Shown in pieces: positions 37,993 through 46,639 of a stretch of DNA of 64,000 nt; position 1 is the first letter of the stretch, and each line of letters starts with the position of its first letter. Below the pieces are notes generated by a model, which was not told the origin of the DNA, searched no databases, and worked only from the letters and a program-made list of their open reading frames with translations. A program made the translations under genes and the position numbers. The stretch spans positions 372,001 through 436,000 of the forward strand of contig JBCBSU010000002.1 in NCBI GenBank assembly GCA_039818985.1, in the 5' to 3' direction. The DNA is from Pseudomonadota bacterium (GTDB lineage Bacteria; Pseudomonadota; Alphaproteobacteria; Sphingomonadales; Sphingomonadaceae).

Positions 37993-38010
37993 ATCACACT
38001 GCAGTGTGAT
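37993..38010. promoter_or_regulatory. Perfect 18-bp palindrome upstream of ribB
   Basis: ATCACACTGCAGTGTGAT is its own reverse complement and lies 38 bases before the ribB start. A weaker dyad of the same type follows at 37967. The encoded protein carries an HTH at its N-terminus, so autoregulation is possible. No FMN riboswitch was recognised here. Confidence 0.6.
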
Positions 38011-38048
38011 TGCAAGCTGTTGGGATTACACTGGTTGCAGAAGGGCGT

Positions 38049-38082
38049 GGAACCATATGCGCCATGTAGCGCATATGGTTCC
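38049..38082 (-). terminator. Perfect 14-bp hairpin after the collagen-like gene
   Basis: GGAACCATATGCGC pairs with GCGCATATGGTTCC across a 6-base loop. It begins 11 bases past the collagen-like gene stop. No T run follows, so it may stabilise the mRNA end or act as a weak terminator. Confidence 0.55.
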
Positions 38083-38092
38083 GCCGGCCACA

Positions 38093-39088
38093 CTAAGTCG
38101 CAGGCAGCAAATCATCGATTTTCTTGACGATATAGGCAGTAGTACTGCCCTTGCTGCCAGCCTCGCCGATATTCCCCCGCCCAAGATTCGCAGGGCTAGG
38201 GATGCTGCCGTTTCTGCCACGGCGTCCCCCTCCGCACGGGCCTGGGCGCGCACCGCGCGGACCGCCTTTGCCAGGATTGCCATGGGGGCCCGGCTGTCCT
38301 GCATTGCCCGGCTCGCCCGGGATGTTGACGACACCGCTGAATTGCAGCACGTCAATCGCAGCCTGGGGGCCGAAATATACGACATCGCCGCCATCGCCGC
38401 CGGCGCCACCATCGCCACCGCGGCCGCCGGGTCCGCCGTCACCGCCATGGCCACCATTGCCCGGACCGCGCCGACAACCAATCCCGCCGGAGGCCCCTCG
38501 CAAACCGGGGCCGCCAGCGCCACCATTGCCGCCCCGGCCACCAGCACCGCCTGTGCCGCCATCGACCCCGGGGACGAGGATCTTCAGATTCACGAAATCG
38601 GGCACCGAGCCGTCCTGAACCACCACTTTGTTGGTTATGATGTACAGTTCGGGCAGTTCAACAGAAGCCCCTGGCTTGCCCGTTCCTCCCGGGCCACCCT
38701 GATCACCTCTTCGTCCATGACGCCCGCTCCGGCCTGCTGTGGGCTTATTGGCACCGGCTGCGCCCGAACTGCCATCCTGCGCCTCCCACTCCAGATCACG
38801 GTAAATCGTTGCCCGCGCCTGCGGGCTGGCAAACAGCAGCTCATCTGCCCAGAGAACGACATAGGGCCAGTTACTTTCGGGAATTCTGAGTTTCGCGCCG
38901 CTTTCAAACACGATGCGGTCTGCGCGAACGATGGGTTGCTCCAGTGTTTCATCTGAAACGTTGAAGATCTTTATCCGTTCGGCGTTTGCCACCGCCTTTG
39001 CAATCTCTGGCGGAAACAGCTCATCCATAGATGCAGATTGAATTGAAACATCATCCAGCACCGCATAATCATCGATAAAATTTTGCAT
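38093..39088 (-). CDS. Collagen-like Gly-X-Y repeat protein
   Basis: The 331-residue protein has a non-repetitive N-terminal part of about 110 residues with a beta-helix-like look (RADRIVFESGAKLRIP, YVVLWADELLFAS), then three Gly-X-Y regions: GRSGRHGRRGDQGGPGG, a second long GGx tract (GGTGGAGGRGGNGGAGG), and GEPGNAGQPGPHGNPGKGG near the C-terminus. The regions are joined by beta-rich segments (ELYIITNKVVVQDGS, DVVYFGPQAAIDVLQF). Collagen triplets can form triple helices without hydroxyproline. No signal peptide is seen. The ATG at 39088 is chosen because AGGAGG stands 6 bases before it. It lies between ribE and ribB on their strand; its function is unknown. Confidence 0.75.
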   Translation of the reverse strand: MQNFIDDYAVLDDVSIQSASMDELFPPEIAKAVANAERIKIFNVSDETLEQPIVRADRIVFESGAKLRIPESNWPYVVLWADELLFASPQARATIYRDLEWEAQDGSSGAAGANKPTAGRSGRHGRRGDQGGPGGTGKPGASVELPELYIITNKVVVQDGSVPDFVNLKILVPGVDGGTGGAGGRGGNGGAGGPGLRGASGGIGCRRGPGNGGHGGDGGPGGRGGDGGAGGDGGDVVYFGPQAAIDVLQFSGVVNIPGEPGNAGQPGPHGNPGKGGPRGARPGPCGGGRRGRNGSIPSPANLGRGNIGEAGSKGSTTAYIVKKIDDLLPAT

Positions 39089-39172
39089 ATTCATCCTCCT
39101 TTTCCTTTCAAGGAGGTAGAGAATATCCATGCCTGTCACCCGTGATGGCGGTCACGTCATGCCGGCACTGCT

Positions 39173-39781
39173 TTATGTAGCCGCCATATGGTCCTTCATC
39201 CGCCGCAAATAGCGCGCTAGCACATCGATTTCGAGATTGACGCTGTCGCCTGTCTTGAGGTCACCCAAAGTGGTCACTTCGGCAGTATGCGGGATGATAT
39301 TGAGTGCGAAGCTGGTGCCATCGGCACCATCCTCGACCGCATTGACCGTCAGCGACACGCCATTAACGGTGATCGATCCTTTGGCGGCGATAAACGGCGC
39401 CAGAGTGGCAGGCGCGGCGACCTGGATATTCCAGCTGTCGCCGACCCTGTCGACCGAAGCGATACTGCCGACGCCATCGACATGGCCGGTGACGATATGC
39501 CCGCCCATCTCATCGCCGAGCTTGAGCGAGCGTTCGAGGTTGAGCTTCGCGCCATCGGCAAACTGCCCATCGGCGGTGCAGCTGATGGTTTCGCCCGAAA
39601 CATCGACCGCAAACCAGTCCTCGCCCTTATCCACTACGGTCAGGCACACGCCCGAACAGGCGATGGATGCACCAATGGCGACGTCGTGCATCTCATAGGA
39701 ACAGCCAATTTCCAGCCGCAAATCGCCGCGCTGCTCGCTACTGCGGATGGTACCGATATCGGTGACTATGCCGGTGAACAT
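39173..39781 (-). CDS. ribE: Riboflavin synthase alpha chain
   Basis: RibE dismutates two lumazine molecules into riboflavin and 5-amino-6-ribitylaminouracil. The 202-residue protein shows the two repeated barrels of the family: MFTGIVTDIGTI, ACSGVCLTVV and GGHIVTGHVDG in the first, then SITVNGVSLTVNAVEDG and NIIPHT..TTLGDLKTGDSVNLEIDVLARYLRR in the second. The start at 39781 fits the conserved MFTGIV; an open frame continues upstream into a palindromic repeat and is ignored. Confidence 0.96.
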   Translation of the reverse strand: MFTGIVTDIGTIRSSEQRGDLRLEIGCSYEMHDVAIGASIACSGVCLTVVDKGEDWFAVDVSGETISCTADGQFADGAKLNLERSLKLGDEMGGHIVTGHVDGVGSIASVDRVGDSWNIQVAAPATLAPFIAAKGSITVNGVSLTVNAVEDGADGTSFALNIIPHTAEVTTLGDLKTGDSVNLEIDVLARYLRRMKDHMAAT

Positions 39782-39840
39782 GTGATGTGGGCTCCTAGGT
39801 GTTACACTTGCTTTGAACACAATGCCATTGATTGAGAACC

Positions 39841-39922
39841 CGTCATTGCGGGGAGCGAAGCGACGTGGCAATCCAGAGCAGCGCGAGACGCCCTGGATTG
39901 CTTCGCTGCGCTCGCAATGACG
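39841..39922. repeat. Intergenic palindromic repeat (CGTCATTGCG type)
   Basis: CGTCATTGCG at 39841-39850 pairs with CGCAATGACG at 39913-39922, and inside this GGCAATCCAG pairs with CTGGATTGC. Repeats of this kind, with a core like GCAATCCAG, are widely scattered in alphaproteobacterial genomes. It sits between ribE and ribD. Confidence 0.7.
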
Positions 39923-39938
39923 TTACTATCATATGCAA

Positions 39939-40931
39939 TCAGTGTCTGGTTCGCAGATAGCGTTCCATATGGTCATTGCCAAGGTCGCGGCTTTCGATAC
40001 GCCGCCATTGGCCATGCGCGTCGGACAGGCTGGCAAGGCCGATATCGCCGAGCGCCGCTCGACCGTCACCGATCAGGATTGGCGCACGATAGAGCAGAAG
40101 TTCATCGACCAGATCGGCGCGCAGAAACGCTGCCGCGGCTCCAGCTCCGCCCTCGACCATCAGGCTTTGCGCCTCCAGATCATACACCGCTTCAGGTGCA
40201 GAGATTCCAGCCCATCCCTCAGGCGCAGTCCAACGACTGAGCACAATCCGCTCCGGGCTTCGCTCTTCCAGTCCGGGCAAACGCACATCAAGGCGCGGCG
40301 CATCCTGCCGCAGGGTCTCACCGCCCACCAATATCGCCTCATAGCGCGCCCGCTCGCCATGCGCATGGGCGCGAGATGGTTCGCCGGTGATCCATTGACT
40401 GCTGCCATCGGCCATGGCGATCTGGCCATCAAGCGACGTCGCCAGTTTGAGCATGATATGCGGGCGGCCCCCTCTATCGTCATTGGGCCTCTGCTGACTG
40501 AGATAGCCCGCGAGCTGATAGGCTGCCGCCTCTTCCGCCACACCCTCTGCAACCGCGATGCCGGCGGCGCGCATCCGCGCTGTCCCACTGCCTGCGGTGC
40601 GCGGGTCCGGGTCGGTCAGCGCAATCACCACCCGCTCGGGCTGCGCCGCGCTCAGCAGATCGGAACAGGCCGGACCACGATTGGACTTATGCGCACAAGG
40701 CTCGAGCGTGACATAAACGGTTGCGCCCTTGGCCGATTCCCCCGCCTGTTCCAGTGCCATGGCCTCGGCATGAGGGCGACCACCGTTAGCGGTAACACCG
40801 CGTCCTATAACCACGCCATCTTTGACGACAATGCAGCCGACACAGGGATTAGGCGCGGCCAGGGCGGGGCTGCGCGCCGCCAGGGCAATCGTCGCCTGCA
40901 TCCAGCGCAGATCTTCGCTATCGTGGCTCAC
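39939..40931 (-). CDS. ribD: Bifunctional pyrimidine deaminase/reductase RibD
   Basis: RibD deaminates and reduces the early pyrimidine intermediate of riboflavin synthesis. The N-terminal zinc deaminase domain has NPCVGCIVVKDG, GRPHAEAMALEQAG with the zinc His, and VTLEPCAHKSNRGPACSDLL with the zinc Cys pair. The C-terminal reductase domain has RPHIMLKLATSLDGQIAM, WITGE and VGGETLRQDAPRLDVRL. The 330-residue length is normal. Its start overlaps the preceding membrane protein by 4 bases. Confidence 0.95.
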   Translation of the reverse strand: MSHDSEDLRWMQATIALAARSPALAAPNPCVGCIVVKDGVVIGRGVTANGGRPHAEAMALEQAGESAKGATVYVTLEPCAHKSNRGPACSDLLSAAQPERVVIALTDPDPRTAGSGTARMRAAGIAVAEGVAEEAAAYQLAGYLSQQRPNDDRGGRPHIMLKLATSLDGQIAMADGSSQWITGEPSRAHAHGERARYEAILVGGETLRQDAPRLDVRLPGLEERSPERIVLSRWTAPEGWAGISAPEAVYDLEAQSLMVEGGAGAAAAFLRADLVDELLLYRAPILIGDGRAALGDIGLASLSDAHGQWRRIESRDLGNDHMERYLRTRH

Positions 40932-41386
40932 TCGTCGTTCACATCAACGCCGGTGGCTTCGCCGAGATCACGATAAAATTGCTTTATGCGCTCGGCCTTG
41001 CGGCGATTGGCCTCAAGCCGGGCGTCCCGTTCGGCCCGATTGCGGGCATAGCGCTCTGCTTTCTGCTCCTCGGTCTCATTCAGTGGTGGCAGGTCAACAT
41101 AATCGATCTCATATTTGCGCGGTTCGATACGAAAACCCGAGGACTGGACCAGAAAGCCACCCGCAACACAGATGGTCAGCGCCCCGGCCAGTGCCAGAAA
41201 GCGGATGCGATAGGGGCTGTCCCATTTGAGCATCGCGACCAGATCGTTCACCGCGCCGCTCGGCGAGACACGTTTGAAATAGCGGATGCGCTCCGGCTGG
41301 TCCTGATAGGCCGCGCGCAGCTTGGCCTCGGTCAATGCCCGGGGTGTATGGCGGCGCGGTGGACGGGGTGGCGGCGGCGATGTCAT
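40928..41386 (-). CDS. Single-pass membrane protein of unknown function upstream of ribD
   Basis: The 152-residue product has a Pro/Arg-rich N-terminus, one membrane segment (FLALAGALTICVAGGFLV) at about residues 62-82, and a charged C-terminal helix (EEQKAERYARNRAERDARLEANRR). No family was recognised. The start at 41386 has no clear ribosome binding site; an ATG at 41410 would add eight residues. Its stop overlaps ribD by 4 bases, so it is cotranslated with it, but nothing in the sequence suggests a riboflavin role. Confidence 0.65.
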   Translation of the reverse strand: MTSPPPPRPPRRHTPRALTEAKLRAAYQDQPERIRYFKRVSPSGAVNDLVAMLKWDSPYRIRFLALAGALTICVAGGFLVQSSGFRIEPRKYEIDYVDLPPLNETEEQKAERYARNRAERDARLEANRRKAERIKQFYRDLGEATGVDVNDE

Positions 41387-41472
41387 TGTCCGGGATATAG
41401 CTATCCGCATCGCCGCGTACCAGTCCCCTCTGATGCAAGGTTACCGGCATTGGTTGTCGAAGGGATCGATAA

Positions 41473-42153
41473 TCAACGGTTTATGGTGAACTGTACCGTC
41501 ACTGTATGCCATTGCTCGACCGGTTCACCGTCGCGCGTTGCCGGAATGAACCGCCAGTGCCGCATGGCCTGCCGCTCGGTGGTGCGCCAAAAGGCCGGAT
41601 CGCTGGCGGCAAGCTGCTTGACCGCCTTCACCCGGCCATCGATACCGATCAGCACGTTGATCCGCACCTGGCCTTCAATGCCGGCACGCAATTTCTGCGT
41701 CGGATAGCTGGGCTGAAAGAAACGGGCATAGCGCGGGTCGCGACGCGGCGCGACAAGCACCGGCAGCGGGACACGCGCACCGACGCCATCGCCCAAATCA
41801 GGGCCGGCAATGTTAGCATTTCCGGCATCGCCGATGAGCGGCGGATCAATGGTGAAATCATCAAGCGGCGGCACGGTGACAGGCTTGTCGACAGGAAGCG
41901 GCTTGGGCGGATGCGGCGCGTCTATCCGCGTCATCGGGCGCGGCGGATCGACCACCGGTTTGGACGGTGGCGGCTTGGGCAGACTTATCTGGATGGCATC
42001 CGGATCATCCTCTTCGGGCAACTGTGTGACCACGGCAACCGGCACCAGTATCAGCGCCGCAATCGCGCTGCCCTGTATCGCCGTGACAATGGCCGCGCTC
42101 CTGACACGATCCTGCGCATTGGCGCCAAATCCGGATGTTTCGGCATAGCTCAT
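41473..42153 (-). CDS. TonB-like energy transducer protein
   Basis: The 226-residue protein has an N-terminal membrane anchor (AAIVTAIQGSAIAALILVPVAVV), a Pro-rich spacer with Lys-Pro steps (SKPVVDPPRPMTRIDAPHPPKPLPVDKPV), and a C-terminal TonB domain: PSYPTQKLRAGIEGQVRINVLIGIDGRVKAVKQL, then ERQAMRHWRFIPATRDGEPV. It should span the periplasm and energise a TonB-dependent receptor using ExbBD, which is not in this window. It lies downstream of gltX and before the ribD cluster on the same strand. Confidence 0.88.
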   Translation of the reverse strand: MSYAETSGFGANAQDRVRSAAIVTAIQGSAIAALILVPVAVVTQLPEEDDPDAIQISLPKPPPSKPVVDPPRPMTRIDAPHPPKPLPVDKPVTVPPLDDFTIDPPLIGDAGNANIAGPDLGDGVGARVPLPVLVAPRRDPRYARFFQPSYPTQKLRAGIEGQVRINVLIGIDGRVKAVKQLAASDPAFWRTTERQAMRHWRFIPATRDGEPVEQWHTVTVQFTINR

Positions 42154-42178
42154 AGCTCTCTCCCAAAAGGCTCTAAAC

Positions 42179-42205
42179 GGGGTGCACGGTATTCCGTGTC
42201 ACCCC
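42179..42205 (-). terminator. Hairpin between gltX and the TonB-like gene
   Basis: GGGGTG pairs with CACCCC and ACGG with CCGT around TATT, with one bulge. It lies downstream of gltX on its strand and upstream of the TonB-like gene, so it could end the nadE-gltX transcript. Confidence 0.45.
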
Positions 42206-42281
42206 ATGGCATAGCGTCTGATACAGGAAAAATCCAGCTTTCCGTAACGTCAATCAGCTTTCGCTTTGCAATCTACGCGGC

Positions 42282-43619
42282 TTATTGCGCCCCGCGCTCC
42301 AGTCTCCGCAAGGCGACGTCGCGGCCCAATAGCGGCACCAGTTCGGCCATGTCGGGACCATGACTCTGCCCGGTCAGCGCCTGGCGCAATGGCATGAACA
42401 GCGCCTTACCCTTGCGCCCGGTCGCCTGTTTGAGCGCGCCGGTCAGTTCGCCCCAAACGGCATCGGACCAGTCCAACCCGGTGAGCATATCATGCGCGTC
42501 CTTCAGATAGACGCGCGTCTCATCATCAAAGTCCGGCAACTCCAATGGCCCTTCGACAATCGCCCACCAGTCGGCGACCTCGCCCAGATGCGCGACATTG
42601 GGCTGGATCGCACGCCAGGCGGCTGCATCCATCGCCGCCGGAAGACGATCCGCAACCGCCTTATAATCGAGCTTGTGCACGATCTGGGTGTTGAGCCGGG
42701 CCAAATCCTCAGGATCGAATTTCGCTGGCGCGCGGCCGAAGCGGCTGAAATCGATCGTAGAAACCAATTTGGTTATATCGCCCTCTGGAGTAACCGGATC
42801 GCTGGTGCCGAGCCGTGCCAGCAGCGCCAGCACCGCTTGCGGCTCGATATGCTGTTCGCGGAAGTCGCTGACTCCCATGGAGCCGAGCCGCTTGGAGAGC
42901 TTGCCCTCTTTGCCCATTAGCAGCGCGCTATGGGCAAAGGTGGGAATATCCGCGCCAAGGGCTTCAAACATCTGGATTTGCGCTGCGGTATTGGCGACAT
43001 GGTCCTCGCCGCGCACCACATGGGTGATGCCATGGTCGGCATCGTCAATGGTGGAAGGCAGCATATAGAGCCAGGAGCCATCGGCGCGGCGGATCACCGG
43101 ATCGGACAGGGCCGGCGGATCGAATTTCTGCGGCCCGCGCACCAGATCATCCCAGCTAATCGGCGCATCATGGTCGAGCTTGAAGCGCCAATGCGGGGTC
43201 CGCCCTTCCGCTTCATAAGCCGCGATCTGCTCCTTTGTCAGTTCCAGCGCACCGCGATCATAAACCGGTGCCAGCCCGCGCGAGCGTAACACCTTGCGCT
43301 TCAGGTCAAGCTCCTGCGCTGTCTCATAACAGGCATAAACCCGGCCATCGGCTTTGAGCTTGTCAAACGCCGCTTCATAACTGTGGAACCGTTCAGACTG
43401 GCGGAAACTGCTGTCCCAATCGAGCCCGAGCCACTGCATATCGCGCTGGATACCGGTGACATAGTCCTCTTTGGAGCGCTCCTTATCGGTATCATCGATG
43501 CGCAGCACAAAATGCCCGCCATTCTTGCGCGCCCACATCCAGTTATGCAGCGCGGTGCGGATATTGCCGATATGCAAATGGCCGGTCGGCGACGGCGCGA
43601 AACGGGTTTTTGTGGTCAT
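42282..43619 (-). CDS. gltX: Glutamate-tRNA ligase
   Basis: GltX charges tRNA with glutamate. The 445-residue class I synthetase has RFAPSPTGHLHIGNIRTAL (HIGH motif), GEDHVANTAAQIQMFEALG and KLSKRLGSMGV (KMSKS motif), followed by a helical anticodon-binding part. At 445 residues it is shorter than the larger GltX type. Alphaproteobacteria often carry two GltX paralogues, one of which charges tRNA-Gln; which one this is cannot be decided. It follows nadE with a 3-base gap and is probably cotranscribed. Confidence 0.95.
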   Translation of the reverse strand: MTTKTRFAPSPTGHLHIGNIRTALHNWMWARKNGGHFVLRIDDTDKERSKEDYVTGIQRDMQWLGLDWDSSFRQSERFHSYEAAFDKLKADGRVYACYETAQELDLKRKVLRSRGLAPVYDRGALELTKEQIAAYEAEGRTPHWRFKLDHDAPISWDDLVRGPQKFDPPALSDPVIRRADGSWLYMLPSTIDDADHGITHVVRGEDHVANTAAQIQMFEALGADIPTFAHSALLMGKEGKLSKRLGSMGVSDFREQHIEPQAVLALLARLGTSDPVTPEGDITKLVSTIDFSRFGRAPAKFDPEDLARLNTQIVHKLDYKAVADRLPAAMDAAAWRAIQPNVAHLGEVADWWAIVEGPLELPDFDDETRVYLKDAHDMLTGLDWSDAVWGELTGALKQATGRKGKALFMPLRQALTGQSHGPDMAELVPLLGRDVALRRLERGAQ

Positions 43620-43622
43620 TTT

Positions 43623-45311
43623 TCAAACAGTTCTAAACGCATTGGTAATCGGATAGCGCCGGTCACGGCCGAAATTGCGGCTCCCCAGCTTGACCCCGGG
43701 CGGCGACTGGCGGCGTTTATATTCGGCGATATAGAGCAATCGCTCGATGCGGACCACGACATCGCGGTCGAACCCCTGCGCCACCAGATCGTCGACCGAT
43801 TGCTCCTGCTCGATCAGCCCGTGCAGGATCGGGTCGAGCACGGCATAATCGGGCAGGCTGTCCGAATCCTTCTGGTCGGGGCGCAGCTCGGCACTGGGCG
43901 GCTTGGTGATCACGCCTTGCGGCATCACCGGGCCATCGGGGCCCATGCCGAGTGACGGCCTGTTGGCGTTGCGCCAGCGTGACAGGGCGAACACCGTCAG
44001 CTTGTAAGCGTCTTTCAGCACCGAATAGCCGCCGGCCATATCGCCATAGATGGTGGCATAGCCGACGCTCATCTCGCTTTTGTTGCCGGTGGTCAGCAGC
44101 ATATGGCCGAATTTGTTGGACAGCGCCATCAGGGTCACGCCGCGAATGCGCGACTGGATATTCTCCTCGGTTATGTCGACCTGACTGTCAGCAAAGCTGT
44201 CCTCGAGCATCGCATCAAACCCCTCCACCGCCGGGTTGATCGGGATGGTGTCGAGCTTTGTACCGAGCATCGCTGCACAGCCCGCTGCATCGTCAAGGCT
44301 TTCCTGGCTGGTGAAGCGGCTCGGCATCATCACGCACCACACCCGGTCGGCACCCAACGCATCAACCGCCACCGCCGCCGACAGCGCGCTGTCTATCCCG
44401 CCCGACAGGCCGAGCACCACGCCGGGAAAGCCGTTGCGGTTCACATAGTCGCGCAAGCCAACTATCATCGCATTATAGATGTCCGCCGGGTGATGATCCC
44501 ATGCCGCCAGCGCATCAGGCCCCGAGCAATTGGCACAGGCCCAGCCATTGGCGCCCTTTTCCCAGACCGTGGTGCGGACATGCTCTTCCCAGTCGGGCAG
44601 GCGGTGCACCGTCTTGCCATCGCTGTTGAGCACGAAGGAGCAGCCATCGAACACCAGCTCGTCCTGCCCCCCAACCCGGTTGAGGAACAACAGCGGCAGC
44701 CCGGTCTCCCTGGTCCTGGCGCGGAATACCTCAAGCTCGCGATGCTGGTCCTTGGCGATTTCATAGGGGCTGCCATTGACCGAGATCAGCAGTTCGGCAC
44801 CGCGCTCGGCAAGATGGCGCGGCACTTTGGGCAGCCAGCCATCCTCACAGATCGGCAGGCCAAGGCGGACGCCGCGAAAGTCCACCGGCTCGGGCAGCGG
44901 GCCCTGTTTGAACAGGCGCAATTCATCGAAGGTGCCATAATTGGGCAGTTCATGCTTGTAGCGCACCGCCGCGATCCGGCCACCATCGAGCAGCGCAACG
45001 CCATTATACAGCCGGTCACCATCGAGAAAGACGCTGCCCACCAGCATCGCCGGACCACCATCACCGGTGGCTGCGGCCAGACGGTCGAGCTGCTCCGCTG
45101 CGCGCTGGATCAGCGCCGGCTTCAGCACCAGATCCTCGGGCGGATAGCCGATCAGCTGCAGCTCGGGATAGAGCATGAGGTCCGGCTGCGCATTGTCCGG
45201 TGCGTCGGCCATGGTCTGGCTGCGCACCGCCAGCATCGCATCAGCATTGTCGGCCAGCGCGCCCATTTTCTGGTTCAGCTGGGCCATGGTCAGTATCAGG
45301 CGATCGGTCAT
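43623..45311 (-). CDS. nadE: Glutamine-dependent NAD+ synthetase
   Basis: NadE amidates deamido-NAD to NAD, using glutamine. The N-terminal nitrilase domain shows LYPELQLIGYPPEDL, KHELPNYGTFDELR and LPICEDGW with the catalytic Glu, Lys and Cys. The C-terminal synthetase has GVVLGLSGGIDSALSAAVA (ATP pyrophosphatase loop), LLTTGNKSEMSVGYATIYGDMAGGYS and PPSAELRPDQKDSDSLPDY. Length 562 residues is normal for the two-domain form. It lies upstream of gltX. Confidence 0.97.
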   Translation of the reverse strand: MTDRLILTMAQLNQKMGALADNADAMLAVRSQTMADAPDNAQPDLMLYPELQLIGYPPEDLVLKPALIQRAAEQLDRLAAATGDGGPAMLVGSVFLDGDRLYNGVALLDGGRIAAVRYKHELPNYGTFDELRLFKQGPLPEPVDFRGVRLGLPICEDGWLPKVPRHLAERGAELLISVNGSPYEIAKDQHRELEVFRARTRETGLPLLFLNRVGGQDELVFDGCSFVLNSDGKTVHRLPDWEEHVRTTVWEKGANGWACANCSGPDALAAWDHHPADIYNAMIVGLRDYVNRNGFPGVVLGLSGGIDSALSAAVAVDALGADRVWCVMMPSRFTSQESLDDAAGCAAMLGTKLDTIPINPAVEGFDAMLEDSFADSQVDITEENIQSRIRGVTLMALSNKFGHMLLTTGNKSEMSVGYATIYGDMAGGYSVLKDAYKLTVFALSRWRNANRPSLGMGPDGPVMPQGVITKPPSAELRPDQKDSDSLPDYAVLDPILHGLIEQEQSVDDLVAQGFDRDVVVRIERLLYIAEYKRRQSPPGVKLGSRNFGRDRRYPITNAFRTV

Positions 45312-45362
45312 GCCAGCCTGATAGAAAGCGGCTTGCTCTGCGGCAATGCTTTTGTGCCGGGC

Positions 45363-45935
45363 TTATCCGAACACCAGCAGGCCCAATATCCGGTTCGGCA
45401 GGAAAGCGAACAGGCCAGCCAGCACCAGCCCGATAAACACACCCTCCATGGCGCCGCGATGACCGCGAATATCACGCTTGCGTATACGCCAGATCGCCAT
45501 CGGTACCGACACCAGCACGATAATCGAGAAAATATGGATGAAGCTGTAGCCGCTTCCGCCAAAGCCGGTGCCCGGGCGGCCGATGAACAGGCTGGTCAAC
45601 GCGGTGATAAACATCAACCCGGCCCAGACGCGACCGAGCAGCCGATGCAGCGCATCGCCCTTTTGCCGCACCAGAACATAGATGCCGAGGGGAAGCGCAG
45701 GAATCACAGTCACCAGATGGATGATAATCGGCAGAGTGAGCCGGTCGGCGGCGCGTTGGACCATATCCGCTTCGGCGGCAACGCGGTCGGTGCCCACGGC
45801 ATAACCGCCGGTCAGGCTGCTCAGCGCCATCAGCACCAGTGTGAGCAGCACTGCCGCCCCGGCCAGCAACAACATGCGGACGATGCGCACCGGGGTGGGG
45901 CGATCAACGGCAGCAATATCTTCGGCAAGCGACAT
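45363..45935 (-). CDS. DUF2306-like membrane protein, paralogue 1
   Basis: The 190-residue protein has five or six membrane segments. Its central part (IIIHLVTVIPALPLGIYVLVRQKGDALHRLLGRVWAGLMFITALTSLFIG) matches the DUF2306 family, with His residues in a membrane context. The neighbouring gene at 45984 encodes a clear paralogue (HVGAVIPAIPLGIYVFWARKG.SRHKRLGRIWALLMV). Function is unknown. Both lie divergently from a LytTR regulator. Confidence 0.75.
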   Translation of the reverse strand: MSLAEDIAAVDRPTPVRIVRMLLLAGAAVLLTLVLMALSSLTGGYAVGTDRVAAEADMVQRAADRLTLPIIIHLVTVIPALPLGIYVLVRQKGDALHRLLGRVWAGLMFITALTSLFIGRPGTGFGGSGYSFIHIFSIIVLVSVPMAIWRIRKRDIRGHRGAMEGVFIGLVLAGLFAFLPNRILGLLVFG

Positions 45936-45983
45936 GGGAATGGCTCCTGATCATTTGTGATAGGCAGAAGTGCACAGGCACAG

Positions 45984-46559
45984 TCAGCCAAAGGCGAGGA
46001 TGTTGAGGACGCGGCCGGGAACGAAGGTGAAGGCCCCGGCGACGAGCAATGCGATGAACATATTCTCCATCGCATTGCGGTGGCGCTGCACATTGCCGCG
46101 CCGGATCGCCACGATGCTGCGGGTGACCGAGAACAGCACGAACAGTGAGAGCAGGTGGATCCAGCTGAAATGGGTTCCGGCAAAGCCGCGATCAGGATTG
46201 CCGATCCAGAAGCTGGATAGCGCGATAACCACCATCAATAGTGCCCAGATCCGACCCAGCCGCTTGTGCCGCGATGTGCCCTTTCTGGCCCAGAAGACAT
46301 ATATGCCCAGCGGGATGGCCGGGATGACCGCACCAACATGCAGCATCACCGGCAGGGGCAAACGCCCCTCCAGATCACGGCTACCGCCCATTGAGATATC
46401 ACCGTCCAGATAGCTGACAGCCAGACTCGCCAGCGCGTAGAGCAGCATTGCTCCCAATAGCGTGGCGGCGACAGTCATCGGTGCATTTTTCCAGCGATGC
46501 TGTGCCTCGTTGCGGATCACAAGGCGGCCCAGGCCATTTTTCGCAGCAGGTTTGTGCAT
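45984..46559 (-). CDS. DUF2306-like membrane protein, paralogue 2
   Basis: The 191-residue protein has an extra cytoplasmic N-terminus (MHKPAAKNGLGRLVIRNEAQH) and the same membrane core as the gene at 45363: HVGAVIPAIPLGIYVFWARKGTSRHKRLGRIW, GNPDRGFAGTHFSWIHLLSLFVLFSV, and a final FIALLVAGAFTFVPGRVLNILAFG that corresponds to FIGLVLAGLFAFLPNRILGLLVFG in paralogue 1. The pair looks like a tandem duplication that has diverged. It lies 234 bases from the divergent LytTR gene and is likely controlled with it. Confidence 0.75.
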   Translation of the reverse strand: MHKPAAKNGLGRLVIRNEAQHRWKNAPMTVAATLLGAMLLYALASLAVSYLDGDISMGGSRDLEGRLPLPVMLHVGAVIPAIPLGIYVFWARKGTSRHKRLGRIWALLMVVIALSSFWIGNPDRGFAGTHFSWIHLLSLFVLFSVTRSIVAIRRGNVQRHRNAMENMFIALLVAGAFTFVPGRVLNILAFG

Positions 46560-46639
46560 GGCGTTCTTCCCTTATGGCCTGAAGCGACCGTCCATCGATG
46601 AAAAGCATGGAGAGCGTGACAAAAGGGCACCAGCACATC

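Noticed and set aside
38150-38580. Repeated GGN triplets as a CRISPR or tandem repeat array
   Set aside because: The periodicity comes from Gly-X-Y codons in the collagen-like gene; there are no equal spacers.
36639-41386. FMN riboswitch near the rib genes
   Set aside because: I looked upstream of ribB, ribE and ribD and could not see the conserved RFN core; a covariance search would settle this.
44103-45950. A 615-codon open frame on the plus strand opposite nadE and the DUF2306 gene
   Set aside because: It spans two real minus-strand genes and has shadow-type composition.
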